Positions 36,691 through 45,469 of a stretch of 64,000 bases of DNA are shown here, piece by piece; the first letter of the stretch is position 1, and each line of letters begins with the position of its first letter. The DNA lies in assembly GCA_030429565.1 (NCBI GenBank), contig JAUIFE010000033.1, forward strand, positions 1 to 64,000. The letters are read 5' to 3'. The notes under the pieces were generated by a model that ran no database searches, was not told the DNA's origin, and saw only the letters and a list, made by a program, of their open reading frames with translations. The translations under genes and the position numbers were made by a program. Origin of the DNA: Holophagae bacterium. Lineage in GTDB: Bacteria; Acidobacteriota; Holophagae; Acanthopleuribacterales; Acanthopleuribacteraceae.

Positions 36691-37698
36691 TCAAAGTTCG
36701 CCGGTCGAGGTCGGATCACCCTGAACGGCGTTTTCTCGAGCAGGCGAGGGTCGTAAGCGGGGAAGCGGTGCGTGAACCAACAGCATCGCCGCGCCCAAAC
36801 CCATTAGGTTTAAACCACGTAGTAGCACCGAAACAAGCAAGCCGGTGGCGGCATCGAGGCCGAGCAAATGGCAGGCGGTGGCCAGCGACCATTCACGCAC
36901 GCCGACATTGCCGGGTGTGATCACGACGGCGTCACTTAGGGTCCAAACGATAAGTAAGAGTGCGGCGGCTGGTGCTTGGATTGGGCTACCCAGCCAGGCG
37001 AATAGCAGCCACAACAGGCACACCATTGCCGCCAGGTTGATGAGGGTTAAGGCCGTAAGGCGTATCACCAACGCCGGCTCGGCCAGTGGTCGTGCAAAAC
37101 CTTGCTGGAGCATGGCTGCTAGGTTTTGCAGTCGACCGCGCCAACCGTTGCTGTCGCCGGCGCTGCGTGCCAAAGGCCTGACTGCGATTGGCAAAGCCAA
37201 CATGGTCAGCAACGCGAAGGTTAGCCCGGCAGGATCAAGCACTAGGGGTGTTTGTAGGCTGCGACTTAAGAGCGTGGCCGCTAACGCCGCCGCCAACATG
37301 GCGAGCAGTTCCAGCCAGGCATTGAACAGCAGGGTCGCCGCGTAGTGCGTCAGTTTTAAACCAAAGCGGGTTTTGGCTTGGTGCGCGCGATAGAGGTCGC
37401 CGGCCTTAAGCGTGAAAAAGTTCATGGTGCGACCGTGGACGTGGATCTGGAACCAGGCGCGCGGGGCGGGTGGATGATCGGCGAGACGGATGGCGATGAG
37501 GTACGAAAGCGCGCCTTTGAGCAGTGTTTTGAGCAACAAAATCAGGCCGCCAATGAGCAAGTGGCTCGGGCGCAGGTGGGCCAGGGCCGTCAAGCTGTCG
37601 GGGCGACGATAAAAAAATGCGATGGCCGCAACCAGCAGGAACGATAAAAAAAGGCGACGCAGCCAGGAATGCCGTGTCGCCTTGGGGTCTCCACTCAT
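36691..37698 (-). CDS. Lysylphosphatidylglycerol synthase/flippase-like membrane protein (UPF0104)
   Basis: A 335-residue integral membrane protein of the YbhN/AglD type (PF03706), homologous to the flippase half of MprF. The family signature near the C-terminus, VVITPGNVGVREWSLA, is intact, and the short motif MNFFTLKAGDLYRAHQA near residue 92 matches the conserved loop. About eight membrane helices are visible. Without the soluble transferase domain it is likely a transporter or flippase for lipids or lipid-linked sugars. It lies 40 bases downstream of thrB on the same strand. Confidence 0.87.
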   Translation of the reverse strand: MSGDPKATRHSWLRRLFLSFLLVAAIAFFYRRPDSLTALAHLRPSHLLIGGLILLLKTLLKGALSYLIAIRLADHPPAPRAWFQIHVHGRTMNFFTLKAGDLYRAHQAKTRFGLKLTHYAATLLFNAWLELLAMLAAALAATLLSRSLQTPLVLDPAGLTFALLTMLALPIAVRPLARSAGDSNGWRGRLQNLAAMLQQGFARPLAEPALVIRLTALTLINLAAMVCLLWLLFAWLGSPIQAPAAALLLIVWTLSDAVVITPGNVGVREWSLATACHLLGLDAATGLLVSVLLRGLNLMGLGAAMLLVHAPLPRLRPSPARENAVQGDPTSTGEL

Positions 37699-37738
37699 GA
37701 GGTTCGCTCTAGAGTAGGGATGGGTGGTTGAGCCTGGT

Positions 37739-38641
37739 TCACGCCGAGCTACTCGCGATTAACCCGTCGCGATCAATGGCGACGAGCCACAGCTTGGCTT
37801 CGATGCCGAGTGCGCGAATGGCGGTTTCGAAATCGGCGGTGGTCAGCGTTTCGTCAAGTACCCAGGCGGCCACGGTCGGGCCGGAACCGCTCAAGAAGCA
37901 GCCTGGCAAACGCGGGTCTTGGCACCACAAGTTAAAGAGGGCCCGCGTTTGGTGCAAAAGCGGCAGGCGATAGGGTTGATGGATGCGGTCTTCGCGTGAA
38001 CAGGCTAAGCCGGCCGAATCGCCGTTTGCCAATCCGGCCAACAGGCGCGAAACCAGCTCGCGATTGGCGTCGAGATCGGCTTGCGGCCAGCTCTTCGGCA
38101 GCGCGGCGCGCATGGTTTCGGTATCGGCGCGATCCGACGGTGTCGCCAGCAACACGCGCAGCCGTGGGTCGAGCGGCGCTTGTCGGCTGGTGAACAAACC
38201 ATCGGCTTGACCACAGTGGGTCAAACCGCCATAGACAGCCGGGGCCGCGTTGTCGGGATGACCTTCGGCTTGGGCGCAGCGTTGAAAAATGGCGTCGCGA
38301 TCCGGTTCCAGGCCGTGAACCACCGCCGCCAGCGCTTCGCCGCCGGCCAGGGCCGTGGCACTGGAGCCCAAACCGCCACAAACCGGAATCGGGTTGTCGA
38401 CCATTATCGCCAAGGGGATCACCGGCTTTTGCAAACGTTCGCAGGCGGCACGGTAGGTTTTGGCGATCAGGTTGGTTTCGTCGGTCGGCAGGCTTTCCGC
38501 GCCTTCACCTTGAGTGATGACTTCGAAGTGGTCGGCCCGGCGCGCGCGAATCGTCAGACGCAGATCGTAAGCGAGCCCGAGCAAGTCAAAACCCGGGCCC
38601 AAGTTACCGGACGTGGCCGGTGCAGAAACGGTGTACAGCAT
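37739..38641 (-). CDS. thrB: Homoserine kinase
   Basis: A 300-residue GHMP kinase that phosphorylates homoserine for threonine synthesis. Motifs: PATSGNLGPGFD (residues 8-19), the ATP-binding PVCGGLGSSATALAGG near 86-101, EGHPDNAAPAVYGG near 126, and the C-terminal LSGSGPTVAAW. Length is typical. It starts nine bases after the thrC stop on the same strand and its product supplies the ThrC substrate, so thrC-thrB form an operon. Confidence 0.95.
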   Translation of the reverse strand: MLYTVSAPATSGNLGPGFDLLGLAYDLRLTIRARRADHFEVITQGEGAESLPTDETNLIAKTYRAACERLQKPVIPLAIMVDNPIPVCGGLGSSATALAGGEALAAVVHGLEPDRDAIFQRCAQAEGHPDNAAPAVYGGLTHCGQADGLFTSRQAPLDPRLRVLLATPSDRADTETMRAALPKSWPQADLDANRELVSRLLAGLANGDSAGLACSREDRIHQPYRLPLLHQTRALFNLWCQDPRLPGCFLSGSGPTVAAWVLDETLTTADFETAIRALGIEAKLWLVAIDRDGLIASSSA

Positions 38642-38650
38642 GCAAATCCC

Positions 38651-39706
38651 TTAAGCGACAGGTACAAAACCAAGGTGTTCCGCCAGCGCTTGGCCGTCGG
38701 CTTGCAAAACTTCGACCTCTTCGGAGAAGGTCATTGCGGTTTGGGGATCTTTCAAACCGTTGCCGGTGAGGATGCAAACGACGCTGTCGCCCGGCTTGAA
38801 GAAATTTTCTCGGGCCAGCTTGAGAATCCCGGCGACGCCGATGGCCGAGGCTGGTTCGCAGAACACGCCTTCCTTGGAAGACAGCAAGTGGTAGGCCTTG
38901 AGCAGGTCGGCATCGTCGATGGCTTGAATTAAACCGCCGGATTCGTCACGGGCCGCTTCGGCTTGTTTCCAGCTAGCGGGGTTGCCAATACGAATGGCGG
39001 TGGCAACCGTTTCGGGCGCGTCCACCACGTGACCGTTGACAATGGGCGCGGAGCCGGCGGCTTGGAAACCGAGCATGGTCGGCAGGCTGTCGCTTTTGCC
39101 GGCCTCTTTGTAGGCTTTGTAGCCGGCCCAGTAAGCAGTAATGTTGCCCGCGTTGCCAACCGGCATCGCTTGGTAGGTAGGCGTGAAGCCGAGTTGATCG
39201 ATAATTTCAAAAGCGCCCGTTTTCTGGCCTTCAATGCGGTAAGGGTTGACCGAGTTGACCAAGGCGACTGGGTAATTTTCGGAAAGGTAACGGACCATAT
39301 TGAGGCATTCGTCGAAATTGCCTTTGATCTGTACGATGGCGGCGCCGGACAGGGCGACTTGGGACAATTTACCGAGGGCGACCTTGCCTTCGGGAATTAG
39401 GACGATGCACTTAATGCCGGCACGCGCGGCATAAGCGGCGGCGGCGGCCGAGGTGTTGCCGGTGGATGCGCAAATCACGGCCTTGGCACCGTCTTCAACG
39501 GCTTTTGAAACGGCCATGGTCATGCCGCGATCTTTAAAACTACCGGTTGGGTTGGCACCTTCATATTTAAGGAACACGCGCGCGCCGGTGAGCTCCGAAA
39601 GGTGGGGCGCCGGAATCAGTGGGGTGTTGCCTTCTTCTAAGGAAATAATCGGGGTCTTGTCGCTGACGGGGAGAAATTCGCGATAGCGTTCTATTAAACC
39701 TGCCAT
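38651..39706 (-). CDS. thrC: Threonine synthase
   Basis: A 351-residue PLP enzyme (the short class) that converts O-phosphohomoserine to threonine. GAGGTG lies five bases before the ATG. Lys58 in NPTGSFKDRG is the PLP lysine; ASTGNTSAAAAAYAARAG is the Asn/Ser loop; PVGNAGNITAYW is the phosphate-binding loop. It is the first gene of thrC-thrB. A GTCCAGG/CCTGGAC hairpin at 39815-39835 in the leader could be regulatory. No Thr-rich leader peptide was found. Confidence 0.95.
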   Translation of the reverse strand: MAGLIERYREFLPVSDKTPIISLEEGNTPLIPAPHLSELTGARVFLKYEGANPTGSFKDRGMTMAVSKAVEDGAKAVICASTGNTSAAAAAYAARAGIKCIVLIPEGKVALGKLSQVALSGAAIVQIKGNFDECLNMVRYLSENYPVALVNSVNPYRIEGQKTGAFEIIDQLGFTPTYQAMPVGNAGNITAYWAGYKAYKEAGKSDSLPTMLGFQAAGSAPIVNGHVVDAPETVATAIRIGNPASWKQAEAARDESGGLIQAIDDADLLKAYHLLSSKEGVFCEPASAIGVAGILKLARENFFKPGDSVVCILTGNGLKDPQTAMTFSEEVEVLQADGQALAEHLGFVPVA

Positions 39707-40097
39707 ATCGGCACCTCATTTGGGGAATTTGCAGCGCGGTATAGGAAACGCCGCCGGAATCTGGCCAAGGAGACCTGTGCGCCGGGGAGAACCAACCAGT
39801 TGGCCGGGCTGTGCGTCCAGGGGGGGAACCTGGACAGGGCATAGCCTTGATGACCCACTAACCTAGTACAAAAAGGGCGGGAGAATCAAGAGTGAGCGCA
39901 GGGGAAGCGGCGGTGACACAAAGGGATTTTTATTTTTGTCTATGGTTTGACTAAGTATTATCCAGTCTTTGTCGATAATTCTGCTTGGCCGCTTCGGCAG
40001 CCGCCGTTAAGCTTTGAAAACTGAAGGTTGCCCTTTCGTCCCATTTTCCTGCTCGCGACATTCCAGCCAGAAAGTCACGAGCGCCAAGGAGTTATCG
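39707..40097. other. Divergent intergenic region between thrC and folE
   Basis: About 390 bases. A hairpin GTCCAGG (39815-39821) with CCTGGAC (39829-39835) lies in the thrC leader. The AT-rich stretch at 39915-39990 is the likely promoter zone for folE. No gene is supported. Confidence 0.4.
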
Positions 40098-40808
40098 ATG
40101 TCTCAAGACAGCCCGGTTCTGGATGCAGTTGATGGTCATTATGAAGAAACAATGGACTTGAATCCCTACGGTGAAGAAGAAACACTGGATCGCACCGGAA
40201 TGTCATGTGCGCACCGCGCCGAATCACAACGTCCGAGTCGCTCCGAAGCCGAAGCGGCGGTGCGAACCCTCATCCGCTGGGCAGGTGACAACCCAGAGCG
40301 GGAAGGTCTGTTGGAAACGCCGGCGCGAGTGGCGCGTGCGTATGAAGATTTTTTTCGCGGATATACCGAAGACCCAGCGGCGATCCTCGCCAAAACCTTT
40401 GAAGAAGTTGAAGGTTACGACGAAATGGTGCTCCTCAAAAATATGCGGTTGGAATCCTACTGCGAGCACCACATGGTGCCCATTATCGGCATGGCCCACG
40501 TGGCCTACCTACCGGATCGGCGGGTGGTCGGCATTTCGAAATTGGCGCGCTTGGTGGATTGTTTTGGGAAACGCCTGCAAACGCAGGAAACCATGACCTC
40601 GCAAATCGCCGAAACCTTAGAGAAGGTGCTCAAACCGCGCGGCGTTGCCGTGCTGGTTGACGCCAAGCACCAATGTATGACCACGCGCGGGGTTCACAAA
40701 ACCGAATGCGGCACGATTACGACGCGTGTCACAGGTGAATTTAAAGAAAACATTTTGATGCGTCAGGAATTTATGACACTGGTGACCTCAAGCGTGATCG
40801 GCGTGTGA
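40098..40808 (+). CDS. folE: GTP cyclohydrolase I
   Basis: A 236-residue FolE that converts GTP to dihydroneopterin triphosphate for folate. The start is the ATG at 40098, with AAGGAG six bases upstream. Zinc ligands are Cys122, His125 (YCEHH) and Cys193 (HQCMTTRG). The conserved ESYCEHHMVPIIGMAHVAYLP and VGISKLARLVDCF are intact. An acidic extension of about 45 residues (EEETLDRTG) precedes the core and is longer than in E. coli, although N-terminal extensions are common in the family. The gene stands alone, followed by a strong terminator. Confidence 0.95.
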   Translation: MSQDSPVLDAVDGHYEETMDLNPYGEEETLDRTGMSCAHRAESQRPSRSEAEAAVRTLIRWAGDNPEREGLLETPARVARAYEDFFRGYTEDPAAILAKTFEEVEGYDEMVLLKNMRLESYCEHHMVPIIGMAHVAYLPDRRVVGISKLARLVDCFGKRLQTQETMTSQIAETLEKVLKPRGVAVLVDAKHQCMTTRGVHKTECGTITTRVTGEFKENILMRQEFMTLVTSSVIGV

Positions 40809-40831
40809 GGGTGTCACGATTGGCTGGAGTT

Positions 40832-40895
40832 GGAAGGCGGTTGACCCGTCCCGTATATCCCGATACAGCGGGTTAACCGCCTTCCCTTTTTTTGG
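40832..40895 (+). terminator. Rho-independent terminator of folE
   Basis: A long stem, GGAAGGCGGTT with ACCCG pairing with CGGGT and AACCGCCTTCC, ends at 40885 and is followed by TTTTTTT. Confidence 0.9.
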
Positions 40896-41154
40896 TCACG
40901 ACGGGGAGAGGCCGGCATCAGCGATGTCGGCACGCCGACACCTTTTTGGTAAAATTGGGAGCATTGGTTTTTTATTGTCGGTGTTCTTTTTATGGTTTCG
41001 AGTGGGTTTTTGTAGATAGCTGGTTTTTTATGAGGATGTGGGCTTCTCGACCACATCGCCCTGTTCTTCGATTAAAGCAAAAGCCTTAAAGCTGCCGATA
41101 GAGAATTCAAGCTGGGCGCCGGTTTTGGGGTGCCTCGTCTTTATGGAGGTCTCG

Positions 41155-42249
41155 GTGCAGCCCCTTATTTTGATCGTCGATGACGACCCGATGGTCGTCA
41201 ACTTACATGCCGCGTTGCTGCAGGATTATCGGCAACGCGAAGCTTACAGTGGTGCCGAAGCGTTGCGGGCGGCCGCATGCGAGCCACAACCCGACCTTAT
41301 TTTGCTCGACATTTGCATGCCGGACCAAAGTGGTTTAGACGTACTGGATTCCCTCAAAGCATCCCAGGCCTTGCGTCACATTCCCGTTATTTTGGTAACC
41401 GGCCGCGCCGATGCCGCCACCGAGGCGCGTGGTTTTGCTCTTGGCGCCGTCGATTTCATTGCCAAACCGATTAAGGCGCCGCTGCTGCGAGCCCGTGTCG
41501 GTACCCACATCGCCCTTAAACAAGCACGGGATCGGCTGCGTCTCCAAAATGCCGGCCTCGAACAGGAAGTCATGCGGCGCACCGAGGAGACAACGCGTTT
41601 TCAAGGCGTGACCATTCGCGCTCTTGCGCAACTGGCCGAGGTTCGTGACGCCGATACCGGTGGCCACCTGCAACGAACCCAAGGCTACGTCAAGCTGCTT
41701 GTTTCCCTGCTCCGCGGGCACGCTGATTACGCCACCCAACTCAATGAACAGAAAGCAATTCGGGTCATTCAAGCCGCGCCACTCCACGACATCGGCAAAG
41801 TCGGTATTCCCGATGCCGTCTTGCTCAAGAAAAGTCGTTTGACCGAGGACGAATGGCAGACCATGAAGACCCACGCCGCATTGGGGGGTGACGCGATTGC
41901 GGCCGTTGCCGCCGAGTTGGACGAACCCGATCCACTGCTCGAAGTCGCTCATGCCATGACACGCTGGCACCACGAACGTTGGGATGGCTCTGGTTACCCC
42001 GACGGCCTCGCCGGCACGCGCATTCCCCTAGAGGCGCGCATCATGGCAATGGCCGACGTCTTTGACGCGCTCATTTCTCCGCGCGTCTACAAGCCGGCCT
42101 TTTCCTTCGATGAAGCTCGTGACGAGATCCTGGCCATGCGCGGCGGCGCGTTTGAGCCCGACATGTGCGACCTTTTCGCGGCCAACTACGAACATTTCGT
42201 GGCTATTGCCGAGCAAAACATGTCAGCCCGCCAATCAGCCTCTTCCTGA
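41155..42249 (+). CDS. Response regulator with REC and HD-GYP domains, probable c-di-GMP phosphodiesterase
   Basis: A 364-residue protein. I chose the GTG at 41155 because GGAGGT ends four bases before it and the receiver domain begins at once (QPLILIVDDDP); the outer frame from 41038 has no support. REC residues: Asp10, Asp11, phospho-acceptor Asp52, Lys104. A coiled-coil linker (about 115-150) leads to an HD-GYP domain: HDIGKVGIP at 211-219, HHERWDGSGYPDGLAG at 272-287 with the GYP triplet at 280-282. It should degrade c-di-GMP when phosphorylated by an unlinked kinase. No partner sensor kinase adjoins it. Confidence 0.93.
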   Translation: MQPLILIVDDDPMVVNLHAALLQDYRQREAYSGAEALRAAACEPQPDLILLDICMPDQSGLDVLDSLKASQALRHIPVILVTGRADAATEARGFALGAVDFIAKPIKAPLLRARVGTHIALKQARDRLRLQNAGLEQEVMRRTEETTRFQGVTIRALAQLAEVRDADTGGHLQRTQGYVKLLVSLLRGHADYATQLNEQKAIRVIQAAPLHDIGKVGIPDAVLLKKSRLTEDEWQTMKTHAALGGDAIAAVAAELDEPDPLLEVAHAMTRWHHERWDGSGYPDGLAGTRIPLEARIMAMADVFDALISPRVYKPAFSFDEARDEILAMRGGAFEPDMCDLFAANYEHFVAIAEQNMSARQSASS

Positions 42250-42826
42250 GGATCCTCCCATCAGCGCCTTTTCGGTCATCGCTTTGCCGATCACAATCGG
42301 CGTGGTGTGGTTTTGGATCCTACTGGTTGAGCCAGGCGCCGAGCAGGGCTCGCCGACCAAAGAAACCCAACCACTCGCCGACCGCTTCTAACTTAACGAA
42401 GCATGTGGGGTTGATGAAATCGTGCAAGTGGTGCGGGCCGGTTTGGAAAAGAACCGGCGTACTTGGCATGACCGGCGAATGTTTCTACGGGATGTTGCAG
42501 GCCGACAGGTTGAGCGATTCCGACGCCACCTTCGTTTTATTCTCGATCGATAGACACGGGTACCCACGCCCATCGCGTTGCTTAGATCTGGAACCTTGGT
42601 GTTTCGCAGGGAAGCGAACAGCCAGTCTCAACAGAATTTATGATTATGCAATAAATAACTTTATTAGAATTAGGGTTTCTATTAATGGCCAAAATAAAAT
42701 GTTGATAGAGGAAATGAAAATTGTTAGGGTTGGGTAAATTCATGAACCTGCGAACGAACAGCCGCCTCGAGTAAAGCCTTGTCCTTTGTCCTTCTTTCTG
42801 TGAGAAACTACAAAGGAGAACATCAT
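42250..42826. other. Intergenic region with a possible relic of a small Cys-containing gene
   Basis: About 577 bases. A frame at 42414-42737 (107 codons, plus strand) begins MKSCKWCGPVWKRTG and includes GECFYGMLQADRLSDSD, similar at DNA and protein level to the relic at 35690-35803. No good ribosome binding site precedes it (only GGGG), and the C-terminal part is AT-rich. It may be a pseudogene or a small orphan protein. A promoter for the secreted-protein cluster should also lie here. Confidence 0.35.
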
Positions 42827-43348
42827 ATGATGTTGATAATGAATATTTTGTGTGCGATTCTTCCTATTCCCGCGGCCCTGACACAAAGAATCGCTGTACC
42901 GGTTTCGCCCCATTTAGATGTTGAATTGTCGACTGCCGGCCATTTTTTGCCCGGTGCCAATTACCTGGCAAAAAATCACAAAAATTACATGCAATCACCA
43001 GCGATACTTTTCCTGAAGTTTGAAGAATCATCGAACAACAGCATCCTGAATCAGGACGGCGCTTTTCAGGTCCAAATCCAGCAGGTAGATGAACGTCACT
43101 TCGGTCACAAAGTCCTGTTCGAATTAGTCGCGGTTGTTGGTGGCGGCGAAGGTCCTTTTTCTCATCAATGGACCTTGCACGACGACCAAGCGCATATCCG
43201 AAGCGCAAGCAACACACCACGGCTCGTCGTCGAGATGCGCGCCGGCGCTGAAACCCAAATCGAACTGCGCACAACGGATGCTTTCGGCGATTGCGTGACC
43301 GTGATCCTGGTCCTTACGGCTCCCGAAAGTCGTCGCCCGCGAGGCTGA
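42827..43348 (+). CDS. Secreted PKD-like domain protein (cluster member 1)
   Basis: A 173-residue protein. GGAG lies eight bases before the ATG at 42827; a second ATG follows directly. The N-terminus (MMLIMNILCAILPIPAALTQ) looks like a short signal peptide. The C-terminal half matches a PKD/Ig-like beta domain: VVGGGEGPFSHQWTLHDD, then a hydrophobic strand and LRTTDAFGDCVTVILVLT. The same pattern recurs in the next three genes. No enzymatic residues. It is the first gene of a same-strand cluster. Confidence 0.75.
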   Translation: MMLIMNILCAILPIPAALTQRIAVPVSPHLDVELSTAGHFLPGANYLAKNHKNYMQSPAILFLKFEESSNNSILNQDGAFQVQIQQVDERHFGHKVLFELVAVVGGGEGPFSHQWTLHDDQAHIRSASNTPRLVVEMRAGAETQIELRTTDAFGDCVTVILVLTAPESRRPRG

Positions 43349-43562
43349 AACCGTTTCCGACAAAGGTTTTCACCAGAGCAACCGGCCGTCTTGGCGGACC
43401 CCCGTCGACGTTCTGCGATTTCGAGTGGTCGCCCGTTCCCGGGCCGTGCTCCCTTGCCGCCGCGCAACGATGTCCTGAAAAAGACCGGGCGACGAAGGCC
43501 GGTACGGTTCCTTGGGAACCGACTATTAAAGCGATTTATTTTCGCAGGGAAGGATTCAAGCT

Positions 43563-43949
43563 TTGAATAAGACAACTGTTTTTTGTGTTCTGTTGCTTTC
43601 GGTTTTTGCCCACGCGAGTGACGGCCCTTTAAGGGTTACCTATCAAGTCAGCCGGCCGGAACCAATACCGGCGTCGACTGATGTTCGTTTTGTCGTTTCG
43701 CTCGATGTAGAAGGTGGTTGTGCGCCCTTTGAGTTTCAGTGGCGGCCGGGACCGGGCGTCATGATGGAGACAACCAACCCTGGTGCGGTGGCTTTGTGCC
43801 GTATTGATGGTGACAAGGTAGGTTGGGTGGAGGTGTTGGTTTCCGATTCGCAAAATCAAATATTCATTCTTCATCCGTTCCTTATCAGTGGTACCAGTCT
43901 GCCCTTTAAACAAATATCTCGTGAATCGGTAGATTTTCGGCCGCGATGA
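43563..43949 (+). CDS. Small secreted PKD-like domain protein (cluster member 2)
   Basis: A 128-residue protein starting at TTG with AAGGA upstream and a signal peptide (MNKTTVFCVLLLSVFAHAS). The mature part is a single PKD-like domain: EGGCAPFEFQWRPGPGV, ALCRIDGDKVGWVEVLVSDS. Two Cys residues may form the family disulfide. Its stop codon lies about 15 bases before the next gene's start, so translation may be coupled. Confidence 0.8.
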   Translation: MNKTTVFCVLLLSVFAHASDGPLRVTYQVSRPEPIPASTDVRFVVSLDVEGGCAPFEFQWRPGPGVMMETTNPGAVALCRIDGDKVGWVEVLVSDSQNQIFILHPFLISGTSLPFKQISRESVDFRPR

Positions 43950-43963
43950 TGAAGGAGTTCATT

Positions 43964-45370
43964 ATGAGAGTTAAATTGTTTTGGTTCCTGTGTAGTCTCT
44001 GTTGTTTCGCCTCCGACCTTGACCTGGCACCGGTAAAATCGTTGGCCGATCATGCTTCGTCGATTGCCGGCGAGTGGCGCGAAATCGAAACGGGCGTATT
44101 TGAGAAAAGCAGTGATGGAAAAGTAATTCGTTTCGCATCGGGAACCTTGGCTTTGAGCCATTCCTATGACGAGCTAACGCGTGAACTGGCCGGCATTGAG
44201 GGGCGTTTCAAGGTTGCGACCCGCTCGCCGACTGATGTCGTCCGTTACCAACACCTGGTGGCCCGCCATGAACACTTAGCGTCACTGCTAGCGGCGGGTG
44301 ACACCGCGTTGCTTGACCCGCGCGACGGCGCGCTTGAGAAAATGCTGCAAAAAATTGTGGTCCAAGCGGAAGCCGGTGTCCAGCAAGGGTTCGCGCACAT
44401 GGCTTACGACGGTGCCTGCGAGGGGGTTGGCTCCGCCAAGGTTGATTTTTCGGTGAACCATGTCGTGACACGGCACATCGAGCGCGGCGAAGGTCGTGCC
44501 TTCCAGCGTCACTTGTCAAAAGTTCACCCTGCCGGTGGCTTCAACTGTAGCACCTACGTCAGCGCCTTTCTGAGTGGTTGTGACGATGCCCGGCAAGGTT
44601 TTGAACTCTATGTGAGTGATCAAAACGAAGACTGTGCCTTGCCTTCCACGCCACTCAAACTTGAAATTTTCGATAGAGTACGCGTGTTTGATGACCACCT
44701 GGATGCAGCCTATCGCGCAAACGTACGTGGCGGGGTTGAACCCTACCACTTCTACTGGACGGTTACCCAAGGGCAACAAGTAAGTCGCTACCAAGGCGAT
44801 TTGATTAGATTCAAGACGGCAAGGAACAGCCCCACTACTGTGAAGTTAGTGGTTCAAGACAGCGACAGCCAGACGACGTTCCAGTCTTTTCAGGTGGAAG
44901 CTGGTCTTGGTTTTAAGCGACATCGTAGCGTTCACAGCCCGGAACCTCCTGTGAAGAAGTCGTCCTTACGTGTTGGCACCACCATTTTACAGCGTTGCAA
45001 ACTCGGCACTGATTTGTTTTTCCAAACCAAAGCTTCGGCTTATGGGGGCAGTCCGCCCTATCGCTATGAATGGGAACCACCGTCTCAATTTGAATACCTG
45101 GGCTCGCTTGACGAACCCGAAGCTCAATTCGTGCTGTTTTTTGGTGAAGACGCCGTGGTGCGCGTCAAAGTGACCGATTTCAACGGGAACGCCTCCTACG
45201 GTCGGGTCTATCTGCAGGGAGAACCCGCCGAGGATCCCGAACGGGATGAAGACCCTGAGGGTGGCTACGAGCCGAGGATTCCCGACTGCTACGGTGGCAG
45301 TGGTGGTAATGGCGGCGGCGACAATACGGATCTCGAAGATCCATTTGTCCATCAACAGGGTGCCCAATAA
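43964..45370 (+). CDS. Secreted protein with two PKD-like domains (cluster member 3)
   Basis: A 468-residue protein. AAGGAG lies six bases before the ATG at 43964, and a signal peptide (MRVKLFWFLCSLCCFAS) follows. The N-terminal module has GEWREIETGVFEKSS and VIRFASGTLA, shared with the gene at 45470, then helices with repeated His/Leu and a HLASLLAAGDTALLDPRD stretch. Two PKD-like units follow, GGVEPYHFYWTVTQ and GGSPPYRYEWEPPSQ. The C-terminus is acidic and Gly-rich (GGSGGNGGGDNTDLE). Probably surface-exposed and adhesive; no catalytic motif. Confidence 0.82.
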   Translation: MRVKLFWFLCSLCCFASDLDLAPVKSLADHASSIAGEWREIETGVFEKSSDGKVIRFASGTLALSHSYDELTRELAGIEGRFKVATRSPTDVVRYQHLVARHEHLASLLAAGDTALLDPRDGALEKMLQKIVVQAEAGVQQGFAHMAYDGACEGVGSAKVDFSVNHVVTRHIERGEGRAFQRHLSKVHPAGGFNCSTYVSAFLSGCDDARQGFELYVSDQNEDCALPSTPLKLEIFDRVRVFDDHLDAAYRANVRGGVEPYHFYWTVTQGQQVSRYQGDLIRFKTARNSPTTVKLVVQDSDSQTTFQSFQVEAGLGFKRHRSVHSPEPPVKKSSLRVGTTILQRCKLGTDLFFQTKASAYGGSPPYRYEWEPPSQFEYLGSLDEPEAQFVLFFGEDAVVRVKVTDFNGNASYGRVYLQGEPAEDPERDEDPEGGYEPRIPDCYGGSGGNGGGDNTDLEDPFVHQQGAQ

Positions 45371-45469
45371 AACGCCGTTGTTTGGTAGGACAGCCACCGG
45401 GTATGCCGGTGCCTGTCCGTGGCGCGGTCTGTAAAAGCTCATGATAGAAGGAAAAAGGAGATAGCGATT

